Source: Clostridioides difficile
GTDB lineage: Bacteria; Bacillota; Clostridia; Peptostreptococcales; Peptostreptococcaceae
Direction: 5' to 3'
Length of the DNA stretch: 64,000 bases
NCBI GenBank assembly: GCA_012955965.1
Contig: JABBZI010000012.1
Location: 56,867-120,866 of the forward strand
Below, one piece after another: positions 35,475 to 43,138 of the stretch. Each line of letters starts with the position of its first letter. Position 1 is the first letter of the stretch. The translations under genes and the position numbers were made by a program. Below the pieces are notes generated by a model. That model ran no database searches. It was not told the DNA's origin and saw nothing but the letters and a program-made list of their open reading frames with translations.

Positions 35475-35861
35475 CTACTTATCCTCCTTAGTCACCCTTT
35501 TGTTTAAAATCTCTCTCAATTCCTCAATATCATCTTCAGATAGTTTATCGTTTTCTAAAAAGTTTAGCACCATAGAATTAAGAGCACCATTATAAAAACG
35601 ATTTAAAAAAGAACGACTTTCTGTGGCTACATATTCTTCTTCTTTAACAAGTGGAGTATACACAAACACTCTACTATTTTTTTCATATGTTAAAGCACCT
35701 TTTTTAACTAATCGCAATAACATTGTTTGAATTGTTTTAGGACTCCATGTACTTGCTTCTACTAGTTTTTCAATTACTTCATTAGTGCTAATAGGAGCAT
35801 ATTTCCAAACAATCTTCATAACTTGATATTCTGCTTCTGAAATCTGTGGTAATTTTTTCAT
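35475..35861 (-). CDS. blaI: BlaI/MecI-family repressor
   Basis: 128 residues, the standard length. The winged helix is complete (ISEAEYQVMKIVWKYAPISTNEVIEKL, WSPKTIQTMLLRLVKKGALTYEKNSRVFVYTPLV), followed by the dimerisation helices with LNRFYNGALNSMVLNFLE. The protein binds TTAC-N4-GTAA type sites as a dimer and is inactivated when BlaR1 is acylated. It has its own operator at 35879-35890, at its transcript start, so the blaI-blaR operon is autoregulated. AGGAGG stands before the ATG. Confidence 0.93.
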   Translation of the reverse strand: MKKLPQISEAEYQVMKIVWKYAPISTNEVIEKLVEASTWSPKTIQTMLLRLVKKGALTYEKNSRVFVYTPLVKEEEYVATESRSFLNRFYNGALNSMVLNFLENDKLSEDDIEELREILNKRVTKEDK

Positions 35862-35878
35862 GTTATGCCTCCTTATAC

Positions 35879-35926
35879 TTACATTTGTAATACATAAAGT
35901 ATATTATCATTAATTTAGTTTGTCAA
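35879..35926 (-). promoter_or_regulatory. blaI-blaR promoter and BlaI operator
   Basis: On the minus strand TTGACA (35926-35921), 17-nt spacer, TATACT (35903-35898), then TTACAAATGTAA (35890-35879) at the expected transcription start. The core is palindromic in its outer five bases (TTACA/TGTAA), like the PBP operators. Confidence 0.85.
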
Positions 35927-36100
35927 TTAGTAAAAATAGCTCATTTATAATTACCTAAATAACTGGATATAATTAAATTTAAATTTTAATTGGGCTATAT
36001 GAAGTATAGCTTTAAATGAAATAGATGTTTATATTGACAGTTAAAAATATAGTTGATATACTTATTGTTGATATAACAACTAAAAAAGGGGGGTATAGAA

Positions 36101-36778
36101 ATGATAATCACAGTTATAAATGGAAGTCCTAGAAAAAATGGAGCTACATCAAAGGTTTTGACTTATTTGTATAAAGATATAGAAAGATTAATTCCAAATG
36201 TAAAGATTAATTATTTTGATTTAAGCGAAGTAAATCCATCATATTGTATTGGCTGCTTAAATTGTTATAAAATGGGGAAATGTATTAATCAAAGTGATAA
36301 AGTAGAGTATATTCATGATATAATTACTAAGAGTGATGGTGTTGTATTTGGTAGCCCGACTTATGGAAGTAGTGTAACTGGGCTTTTCAAAGTATTTACA
36401 GATAGAGCACATATGATGTTGGAAAGATTATTGTATCGTAAGCCATGTATAGCAGTTACTACATATGAAAATGCTCGTGGTTCAAAAGCAATTTCTTTTA
36501 TGAAATCGATAGTCTTAGATTCTGGAGGTTACATTTGTGGTAATTTATCTATAAAAACAGGATTTAATCAAAATCCTATAACTAAAAGCGTAGAATCAAA
36601 GATACAAAAAGTATCTAAAAAATTTATTTATTGCATAGAGGAAAACAAAAATCCGCCTGTGTTTTCTCAAATCTATAATTTTATTGCTATGAATGTTGTT
36701 TTAAAGCCAATGGCTTTTAAAAATGTTGAGCAATACAAAGGAATAATTGATAGATGGGAGGCGCAAGGGATTATTTAA
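36101..36778 (+). CDS. Iron-sulfur flavoprotein / NADPH-dependent FMN reductase family
   Basis: 225 residues. VINGSPRKNGATSKVL (residues 4-20) is the FMN phosphate loop of flavodoxin-like reductases, and FGSPTYGSSVTGLFKVFTDR (about 86-106) the second flavin loop. CIGCLNCYKMGKC (about 49-61; C-x2-C-x2-C-x4-C) is the compact cluster-binding motif of archaeal/clostridial iron-sulfur flavoproteins. These pass electrons between ferredoxin and small acceptors, and some detoxify oxygen species. A MarR gene follows after 11 nt and an EFR1 protein after that, so a redox-stress operon is likely. Confidence 0.85.
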   Translation: MIITVINGSPRKNGATSKVLTYLYKDIERLIPNVKINYFDLSEVNPSYCIGCLNCYKMGKCINQSDKVEYIHDIITKSDGVVFGSPTYGSSVTGLFKVFTDRAHMMLERLLYRKPCIAVTTYENARGSKAISFMKSIVLDSGGYICGNLSIKTGFNQNPITKSVESKIQKVSKKFIYCIEENKNPPVFSQIYNFIAMNVVLKPMAFKNVEQYKGIIDRWEAQGII

Positions 36779-36789
36779 ATGGAGGTAAA

Positions 36790-37215
36790 ATGAAAGATTT
36801 TGAGGAACTATATGAAGTTACAACTAAGCTAGTAAGTACTTCACTGAAAGTAAAAGATGATTTGAAAAAAATGTTTAAACAAAATGGATATGATATAACA
36901 GCTGATCATTATGCGTTATTAAGATTTCTATGGGAACAAGATGGAATTCCTCAGATAGATTTATGTGAAAAATCATGTAAGGATAAATCTAATACTACAA
37001 GAATCTTAGATGTTATGAAAAATAAAGGATTGATTGTACGTAAAGTAGATGATAAAGATAGACGTAAGTTTCAAATATTCTTAACAGATTTAGGTAGGGA
37101 GTTAGAAGAACCATTAAATGAAATTGCAAATATGTATGCAGTAGAGACATTTAAATCTATTTCTGATGAAGAGTTGCCTTTGTTTGCTGAAATTTTAGAT
37201 AGAATTGGAAAGTAA
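36790..37215 (+). CDS. MarR-family regulator
   Basis: An in-frame ATG at 36754 lies inside the preceding gene, but GGAGGT (36781-36786) directly before ATG 36790 decides for a 141-residue protein. The winged HTH is typical: GYDITADHYALLRFLWEQDGIPQIDLCEKSCKDKSNTTRILDVMKNKGLIVRK followed by DDKDRRKFQIFLTDLG. It probably regulates its own operon of flavoprotein and EFR1 in response to redox or phenolic compounds. No operator was identified. Confidence 0.87.
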   Translation: MKDFEELYEVTTKLVSTSLKVKDDLKKMFKQNGYDITADHYALLRFLWEQDGIPQIDLCEKSCKDKSNTTRILDVMKNKGLIVRKVDDKDRRKFQIFLTDLGRELEEPLNEIANMYAVETFKSISDEELPLFAEILDRIGK

Positions 37216-37283
37216 ATACAAATTCTATTTTAGGAAGTCTTTTTAACTATTAATGATACAAAATGATAGAAAGAGGGATAAGG

Positions 37284-38063
37284 ATGAGTTCTGAGATTTA
37301 TTATTTTTCTGGCACAGGGAATTCTCTAGTGGTTTCAAAGACTCTAAAAGAAATGTTAAATGAAAATAAAGAAGTAATACCATTAGCTATATATAGAAAA
37401 AAGCAAAATATAGATATAAATGAAGATATATTAATAATTGTTTTTCCTGTTTATTTTGCTAACATTCCTGATATAGTAAAATCTTTTGTAGATAAATTAA
37501 ATTTCAATAGTAATACTCATATATATGCTATTGCTACTTGTAATGGAGTAGCTGGACATAGTTTGTTTACTATAGATAAGTTACTTAAGAAAAAGGGCAA
37601 AAAATTATCAGCAGGTTTTATAATTGACATGCCTGGGAATGCTTTGACAACACCTTTAGATGTTGAAGAAGAGAGATTAAGAAATTTAACTAATAGAGTA
37701 TCTGAGATTGCAAAATGTATCAATAACTTGGAGGATGGAAGTATAGAAGGGAAAAATAATTTAAAGTCATATATAGATAGTATTATGCTTCGTTTAGTAG
37801 GGAAGAATATGCAAATTGCAACTACTAAATTTTTTGCGGAGAGTAAATGTAATGGATGTGGGACATGTAAAAAGATTTGTCCTGTAGACAATATAAGTAT
37901 AGTTGATAAAAAGCCAAAGTGGGGTAATGAGTGTGAAAGATGCTTGGCTTGTTTTCACTGGTGTCCTAAAGAGGCTATAAATATAAAAAAATCGTTTTTA
38001 ACTGATAGAAAAAAGTATCATCATCCAGATGTTACTGTTAAGGATATATTTTTAGATAAATAG
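37284..38063 (+). CDS. EFR1-family ferredoxin-flavodoxin fusion protein
   Basis: The first in-frame ATG (37263) has no site before it; ATG 37284 follows AAAGAGGGATAAGG and gives 259 residues. The N-terminus (IYYFSGTGNSLVVSKTL) is a flavodoxin FMN loop. The C-terminus carries two 4Fe-4S motifs, CNGCGTCKKICPVDNI and CERCLACFHWCPKEAI, about residues 187-230. Such proteins transfer single electrons in anaerobes. A paralogue lies at 52453. It is the third gene of the flavoprotein-MarR cluster, 68 nt after marR. Confidence 0.85.
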   Translation: MSSEIYYFSGTGNSLVVSKTLKEMLNENKEVIPLAIYRKKQNIDINEDILIIVFPVYFANIPDIVKSFVDKLNFNSNTHIYAIATCNGVAGHSLFTIDKLLKKKGKKLSAGFIIDMPGNALTTPLDVEEERLRNLTNRVSEIAKCINNLEDGSIEGKNNLKSYIDSIMLRLVGKNMQIATTKFFAESKCNGCGTCKKICPVDNISIVDKKPKWGNECERCLACFHWCPKEAINIKKSFLTDRKKYHHPDVTVKDIFLDK

Positions 38064-38092
38064 ACATATTTGAGTTAAATTGATGAAAATAA

Positions 38093-38126
38093 AAGTGCCT
38101 CATAAATAAAAATTTTTGAGGCACTT
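38093..38126. terminator. Bidirectional terminator after the EFR1 gene
   Basis: AAGTGCCTCA (38093-38102) / TGAGGCACTT (38117-38126), with inner AAA/TTT pairing. The T run is better on the minus strand, so it also serves the convergent gene ending at 38151. Confidence 0.7.
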
Positions 38127-38150
38127 GTTGTTTCTCTAAATTAGTATATA

Positions 38151-38774
38151 TTATTTTATAATATCAACCATTTTTTTTATATCCTCTGATGCCATTTCAA
38201 ACTTTGATTTTTCAATCAAGATGTTTCCACCAGTCATGATATATGATGGAAATATTCTTAAATTATCATAATAAAGTTCATTGTTACGAAGTTTATATGT
38301 TGAGATAGAAGGGATAGCATTCTTTCTTGTATGTTTTTTAGTAATCATATTAAAAGATTTCTTTGCAACATCACCCATCAACATTACTACTTCTAAATTA
38401 TTGAATAATTTAATTTCATCTTCTAAAATAGGAATGTGTAATTTAATTGTGTCACTAGTTATTGTATATTCCGATTTAGGGAGTTTTACTGCATTGGTTA
38501 TATAGATACCCATATCTAAAATATCATTTATATTAGATACTTCTATACCCACATTGTTGAATAAAGGGATAGTGGTCTTTAAGTAATCAGCATCTTCATC
38601 TACACTATAAAAATCATCATTAGGGTTATTTGGTACAACTTCATTAATCATGATAGTTTTTATGGCGTCTGTATCTATTGTTATATTAGGAAGATATGGT
38701 GTTATTTTATTGTCATCAAAAAGATTTTTCTGCTTAATAAATTCATTTAAAGTTGATTGTATATTTATTTTCAT
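38151..38774 (-). CDS. Uracil-DNA glycosylase-superfamily-like protein
   Basis: 207 residues. IMINEVVPNNPNDDFYS (about 41-57) resembles the first catalytic motif of the UDG fold (EAPP...DxFY). GIYITNAVKLPKSEY (about 89-103) and VVMLMGDVAKKSFN (about 128-141) match the NxVK and LGxxA strands of the superfamily. The classical C-terminal HPS motif is not clear (PSYIMTGGN is in its place), so catalysis on uracil is doubtful. It is monocistronic with no helpful neighbours. The fold assignment is by motif only. Confidence 0.55.
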   Translation of the reverse strand: MKINIQSTLNEFIKQKNLFDDNKITPYLPNITIDTDAIKTIMINEVVPNNPNDDFYSVDEDADYLKTTIPLFNNVGIEVSNINDILDMGIYITNAVKLPKSEYTITSDTIKLHIPILEDEIKLFNNLEVVMLMGDVAKKSFNMITKKHTRKNAIPSISTYKLRNNELYYDNLRIFPSYIMTGGNILIEKSKFEMASEDIKKMVDIIK

Positions 38775-38895
38775 ATAATGTATCTCCTTAGTCTAAAGCT
38801 TTAAATACTATAAAAAATAGTTTTAAAGTATATAATTTTGAAAATATAATAACATATTAAATACGACAACAGAATGTCATGTTTGATTAATAACC

Positions 38896-39153
38896 TTATC
38901 TAAATTTAGAATTTATTAGAGCATCTGCTTGTTCATAGTCATCTTTATGTACATAAATTGAGTACTCATAAGAAAAATCTTCTTTTTGTCCTAAATTTCC
39001 AAGAATCATTTTATTTGAAAAAGACCCTTTAGAGTAAGTATTATTCCTCACTTTATACTTATATTTAATTTTATTTACTGACAATATACTGCATATCTCA
39101 TTAAATTTGTCTAAAGAATATCCTTTGAAAACCTCAGTTCTATTTAAAATCAT
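38896..39153 (-). CDS. Small conserved-type protein, DUF2007-like
   Basis: 85 residues. The ending EYSIYVHKDDYEQADALINSKFR resembles the DUF2007 small beta-alpha fold found in clostridia and other bacteria. The first part (NRTEVFKGYSLDKFNEICSIL) is compatible. AGGAGG precedes the start on the minus strand. No function is known, and its neighbours are unrelated. Confidence 0.6.
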   Translation of the reverse strand: MILNRTEVFKGYSLDKFNEICSILSVNKIKYKYKVRNNTYSKGSFSNKMILGNLGQKEDFSYEYSIYVHKDDYEQADALINSKFR

Positions 39154-39357
39154 AAAGAAAACCTCCTTATAAAATTAAGCTATTGAAAATAGTTGAGAAA
39201 TGGACTATAAGTTGTTATAAATAAAAGGTAGCAAAATTAAATTGATTTGTAAAGTTTTTAAGAGTATTATACTAGTAATAAAATGAATAAGTTACAGATA
39301 TATAATTTTAAATAAAATATGTAAATGTGATTACATAGACTCGAAGGAGAAATTTTA

Positions 39358-39870
39358 ATGAAAAAAATATCACAAGAAAAAGTAAGTGCATATACTAAAG
39401 AAGTATCTCAAGAAAAGATTGAACAATGGAAATCGGTATATGAAAAATATAAAGATACTTTAAAAGTAAATTCTAAACCTATTTTAGAAGTAATAGAGTT
39501 TTTAAAACAAAAATATACTGTAAAGGAAGAAGATTCAGAAGAATTCAAGGATGTAATTATCAATAATATTAAATTTAATAAGCCTTTCTCAGAAAAGATT
39601 ACCAATAACACAGAATTAAAGCCTATTGTATTTACAATTCAAAATGAAGGTAATGCAAAAAAATTATACGATGTACAAGAAGAAATTTATAGTGATTGTC
39701 CAATTATAGTGGGTATGGAATTTGAAACAGGATGTGTATTTGTAGAGGGTAGTGATGAGCTTAATGATGAGATAACTGCATTTAAAGGATTAGATAAATA
39801 TGATATAAATAATTATTATTTAGTAGCAAACTATGTTAGATGTCTAAAAAAATATGAATTAATAGATTAG
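39358..39870 (+). CDS. Hypothetical cytoplasmic protein
   Basis: 170 residues, acidic and lysine-rich, without membrane segments or signal. The N-terminal half is helical (EVSQEKIEQWKSVYEKYK). The second half reads like an alpha/beta domain (ELKPIVFTIQNEGNAKKLYDVQEEI, PIIVGMEFETGCVFVEGS). I do not recognise the family. GAAGGAGA stands before the ATG, and a strong terminator follows, so it is a real monocistronic gene. Confidence 0.7.
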   Translation: MKKISQEKVSAYTKEVSQEKIEQWKSVYEKYKDTLKVNSKPILEVIEFLKQKYTVKEEDSEEFKDVIINNIKFNKPFSEKITNNTELKPIVFTIQNEGNAKKLYDVQEEIYSDCPIIVGMEFETGCVFVEGSDELNDEITAFKGLDKYDINNYYLVANYVRCLKKYELID

Positions 39871-39981
39871 TAAATGATTTAAAGATTATAGAATAAATTT
39901 GAAGCTAGTATAATTATGAAATATCAGCTTAAGTCTAATACAATTAAGTTTAAATCTAATATAAATGCGAAACATAAATTT

Positions 39982-40022
39982 AAATAGAGTTGCCAAAATA
40001 AAATTGGCAACTCTATTTTTTT
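39982..40022 (+). terminator. Terminator after the 39.4-kb gene
   Basis: 15-bp stem AAATAGAGTTGCCAA (39982-39996) / TTGGCAACTCTATTT (40004-40018), 7-nt loop, then Ts. It lies about 110 nt after the stop. Confidence 0.85.
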
Positions 40023-40128
40023 CTTTAAAATTTATTAAAACTGATAGCTGTTATAGAATTGTTATTTTTTCATGTTAGTATTCTCTTAGTAGCAGAAATT
40101 AATGTATTACAAGAAAGGAGAAATAAAT

Positions 40129-40833
40129 ATGAAAGATTTAATTCTTGAAACAAAAAATTTATCAAAAAGATATGGGGAACAAATGGCAGTTAACAATGTT
40201 TCTCTGCAAATTGAGCGAAACAGTATCTATGGTCTTTTAGGTCCAAATGGTGCAGGGAAGTCTACCACACTTAAAATGCTTGTTGGTCTTCTTCGTCCGA
40301 CAGATGGACGTATTATTTTTGATAGGAAACTTTGGAAGCGAGAATCTCTTGCAAAAATTGGTGCCTTAATAGAATCCCCTTCTTTGTATGGGAATCTTAC
40401 AGCAGAGGAAAATTTATTAGTACATACGAAAATTTTGGGAATTCCTAAAGATAAAATTTATGAGGTGCTAGAGATAGTAAACTTGAAAAATACAGGGAAA
40501 AAGAGAGCTTCACAATTTTCTATGGGGATGAAACAAAGGTTAGGAATAGCTATTGCACTTTTGAGTGACCCAGAACTGTTAATACTAGATGAACCAACTA
40601 ATGGTCTTGACCCTTTTGGAATTCAAGAACTTCGTGAGCTGATTGCTTCTTTTCCAAAAAAAGGTATAACTGTAATTCTTTCTAGCCATATTTTGTCAGA
40701 GGTTGCTCAAGTTGTAGACAATATAGGAATTATAAATGGAGGACGACTACTATTTCAAGGAGTACCTGACCCTAATGAAAATCTAGAAGAATTTTTTACA
40801 GATGTTATTCTTAAAGGAGGACAAAACAGATGA
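40129..40833 (+). CDS. Lantibiotic-immunity-type ABC ATPase (MutF/CprA-like)
   Basis: ATG 40129 after AAAGGAG (40114-40120) is preferred to the ATG at 40102. 234 residues. Walker A GPNGAGKST, signature FSMGMKQRLGIAIAL, Walker B ELLILDEPTNGLDPFG and SSHILSEV are intact. The sequence is of the NisF/SpaF/MutF type that expels lantibiotics and other peptides from the membrane. It overlaps the first permease by four bases. The operon continues with two permeases, a response regulator and a kinase, a layout like the C. difficile cprABC-type peptide resistance loci. Confidence 0.88.
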   Translation: MKDLILETKNLSKRYGEQMAVNNVSLQIERNSIYGLLGPNGAGKSTTLKMLVGLLRPTDGRIIFDRKLWKRESLAKIGALIESPSLYGNLTAEENLLVHTKILGIPKDKIYEVLEIVNLKNTGKKRASQFSMGMKQRLGIAIALLSDPELLILDEPTNGLDPFGIQELRELIASFPKKGITVILSSHILSEVAQVVDNIGIINGGRLLFQGVPDPNENLEEFFTDVILKGGQNR

Positions 40834-41600
40834 ATGCTTTACAATCAGAACTTTTAAAGTATAAAAGAACATTTATGGGAAAACTTATTGTTTTTTTCCC
40901 AGTATGCTTTGCAGCATATGCACTTATAATGCAAGGAACACTTATGCAAAATCCATTATCCCAATCAGATTCTTGGGAGTGGCAAAGTCTTTTAGCATTA
41001 ATTTTTAATTGGTGGTCATTTATGTTTCTGTCTATTGGATTTGCATTGTTTGCTACTTTGGTAGCTGCACAGGAAAAAAAAGCTGGAAATTATCGTGCTT
41101 TATGTACACGCAATGTGTCTCCTATGATGCTTTGGATTAATAAAGTTATGGCTATGGCAGTTCACAGTTTTATTTCAACACTAGTTTTAATAGTTGTAAC
41201 AATTATAACTGGTTTAATATTGAAAGCTGGACCAATTCCTTTTGGGAAGATTATAGAGGCAAGTATTATATGTTGGGTTGTCTCTCTTACTATACTTCCA
41301 ATTCAGTTATTGCTTGCTACGTGGAAAGGTATGTTCTTAAGCATGGGAGTTGGGTTTTTAGGAATGATATTGGGTGTCCTTGCTGCGACAAAATCATTTT
41401 GGATTGCAGTACCATGGAGTTGGGCAATTAGGATAGTGTGTCCAATCCTTAATTTACATCCTAATGGTACTATATTACAAGCTGGAGACTCACTTTTGAA
41501 TACTTCAGTAATTCCTATTGGGATTGTTGTTTCTTTGGTTGTGTTTCTAGTATTAACAGCTCTTACTGCAGTTTGGTTTAGTAGGAGGGATGACAAATGA
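40830..41600 (+). CDS. Lantibiotic-immunity-type ABC permease (MutE/EpiE family)
   Basis: 256 residues with six helices. The opening LQSELLKYKRTFMGKLIVFFP, then the pattern WEWQSLLALIFNWWSFMFL and the mid-protein EKKAGNYRALCTRNVSPMMLWINK are typical of MutE/EpiE permeases. It overlaps both neighbours by four bases (ATGA), so the three ABC genes are translationally coupled. It forms half of the membrane channel with the next protein. Confidence 0.86.
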   Translation: MNALQSELLKYKRTFMGKLIVFFPVCFAAYALIMQGTLMQNPLSQSDSWEWQSLLALIFNWWSFMFLSIGFALFATLVAAQEKKAGNYRALCTRNVSPMMLWINKVMAMAVHSFISTLVLIVVTIITGLILKAGPIPFGKIIEASIICWVVSLTILPIQLLLATWKGMFLSMGVGFLGMILGVLAATKSFWIAVPWSWAIRIVCPILNLHPNGTILQAGDSLLNTSVIPIGIVVSLVVFLVLTALTAVWFSRRDDK

Positions 41601-42376
41601 TAAAACTCTTATTATCAGAATGGCTTCGAACAAAGAGAACAGCCGTCCGAGGACTTGCTCTTTTTATGCCTGTTATTTTTTCATTATGTGTGGTTGCATA
41701 TCTTGTAATCAAATCTGGAAGTACACAAGCATTTGCTTTTGAAGGATTTTTTACCGTATGGACTGTATTCATCATTCCTATGGGGGTAGGTGTTCTGGCA
41801 GGATTTATAGTGTATGAGGAAGAGCTTGCTGGAAATTTCAATGGTTTTTTATGTATAGGTATTTCTCGTGTTAGATTATATCTTGGAAAATTTCTTTTTC
41901 TTCTATTTTGCTTAACTGTATGCACATTTATTGCTACATTGATACTCTGCATAGGTATGAATATTGCAGTGCCATCTGGAGCAACGATATGGTTATTCAT
42001 GTCAGCAGCAGGACTTGTGGTGATTGGGACGCTTCCACTATTAGCTATTCATCTTTGGATTAGTTTTGCATGGGGAATGGGCGCATCTATTGGTATTAGT
42101 ATTGGTGGAATTTTAATGGCAGCAATACTTGGTCTAACAAATGTGGGCTCAAAAATTGGCCCATTTGTACCTTGGACATGGCCAGTAAAATTGGGTATGC
42201 TTCCAGGAACTTATTTTATTAAAGGAACTGGAAATATTCCAAATGATGTGATTTATTCTGAAATGATACAATCAGCTACTATATATTTTGTAGCTGTAGT
42301 AATAGGTCTGATTATATTCTTGATAGGAGGGGTTACTTGGTTTAAAATATGGGAAGGAAGGAAAAATTGCGAGTAG
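41597..42376 (+). CDS. Lantibiotic-immunity-type ABC permease (MutG family)
   Basis: 259 residues with six helices, beginning LLLSEWLRTKRTAVRGLALFMP, parallel to its partner. EEELAGNFNGFLCIGISRVRLYLGKFLFL is the equivalent cytoplasmic motif. It is paired with the MutE-like subunit. A 51-nt gap with GAAAGGTGG leads into the response regulator gene. Confidence 0.86.
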   Translation: MIKLLLSEWLRTKRTAVRGLALFMPVIFSLCVVAYLVIKSGSTQAFAFEGFFTVWTVFIIPMGVGVLAGFIVYEEELAGNFNGFLCIGISRVRLYLGKFLFLLFCLTVCTFIATLILCIGMNIAVPSGATIWLFMSAAGLVVIGTLPLLAIHLWISFAWGMGASIGISIGGILMAAILGLTNVGSKIGPFVPWTWPVKLGMLPGTYFIKGTGNIPNDVIYSEMIQSATIYFVAVVIGLIIFLIGGVTWFKIWEGRKNCE

Positions 42377-42427
42377 ATATATATTACTTTAATACTTACC
42401 TTCCTATAAAAGAAAGGTGGTGTTATA

Positions 42428-43120
42428 TTGAGTAAAATATTGATTATTGATGATGAAGTAGACTTAGTAATGTTACTTGAAGACGAATTGAAGGGAAAAG
42501 GGCATGAAGTATTGATAGCTTATGATGGACAGACTGGTATAGAGTTATCAAAAAAGCAGCCCGACCTTATCATACTAGATATTATGATGCCTAAAATGGA
42601 TGGTTTTGAAGTATGTCAGGTAATTAGGGATGATGTCTTGTGTCCAATTATATTTTTGAGTGCAAAGCAGTCAGAAACTGACAAAATCAAGGGATTGACA
42701 TTTGGAGGAGATGATTATGTAACAAAACCCTTTGGACTGCGTGAACTTATGGCAAGAATTGAAGCCAACTTGCGTAGGGAAAAACGGTCACAGTATATCA
42801 ATGAAGAGAATAAACGCTCTACATTGTATTTTGGAAAGTTATGTCTATATATGAGGGAACGTACAGTTAAAATTGATGGTAAGGAGATTGATTTAACCAA
42901 AATAGAGTATGATATTGTTGAACTACTGGCACTCCATGCAGGACAGGTTTTCTCTAGAGAACAAGTATATGAAAAAGTATGGGGGTGTGATTCTGATGGC
43001 GACTCTTCAACTGTTGTTGAACGAATTAAAAAAATACGAGCTAAGTTTGCCACTGTTATGCCAGAAAGAGAATACATTTCTACAGTTTGGGGAATTGGAT
43101 ATAAGTGGAATAAAATGTAA
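42428..43120 (+). CDS. OmpR-family response regulator of the lantibiotic-type system
   Basis: 230 residues from a TTG start, after AAAGGTGG. Receiver: IDDEVDL, LIILDIMMPKMDG (Asp about 52), FLSAKQ, TKPFGL. Winged helix: IDLTKIEYDIVELLALHAGQVFSREQVYEKVWG and VVERIKKIRAKF. It lies between the ABC genes and its kinase and probably activates the ABC operon when peptide antibiotics are present. Confidence 0.9.
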   Translation: MSKILIIDDEVDLVMLLEDELKGKGHEVLIAYDGQTGIELSKKQPDLIILDIMMPKMDGFEVCQVIRDDVLCPIIFLSAKQSETDKIKGLTFGGDDYVTKPFGLRELMARIEANLRREKRSQYINEENKRSTLYFGKLCLYMRERTVKIDGKEIDLTKIEYDIVELLALHAGQVFSREQVYEKVWGCDSDGDSSTVVERIKKIRAKFATVMPEREYISTVWGIGYKWNKM

Positions 43121-43138
43121 GGAAGGAGAACATATTAA

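Noticed and set aside
36754..36789. Overlapping upstream start for the MarR gene
   Set aside because: GGAGGT directly before ATG 36790 is a far better initiation signal.
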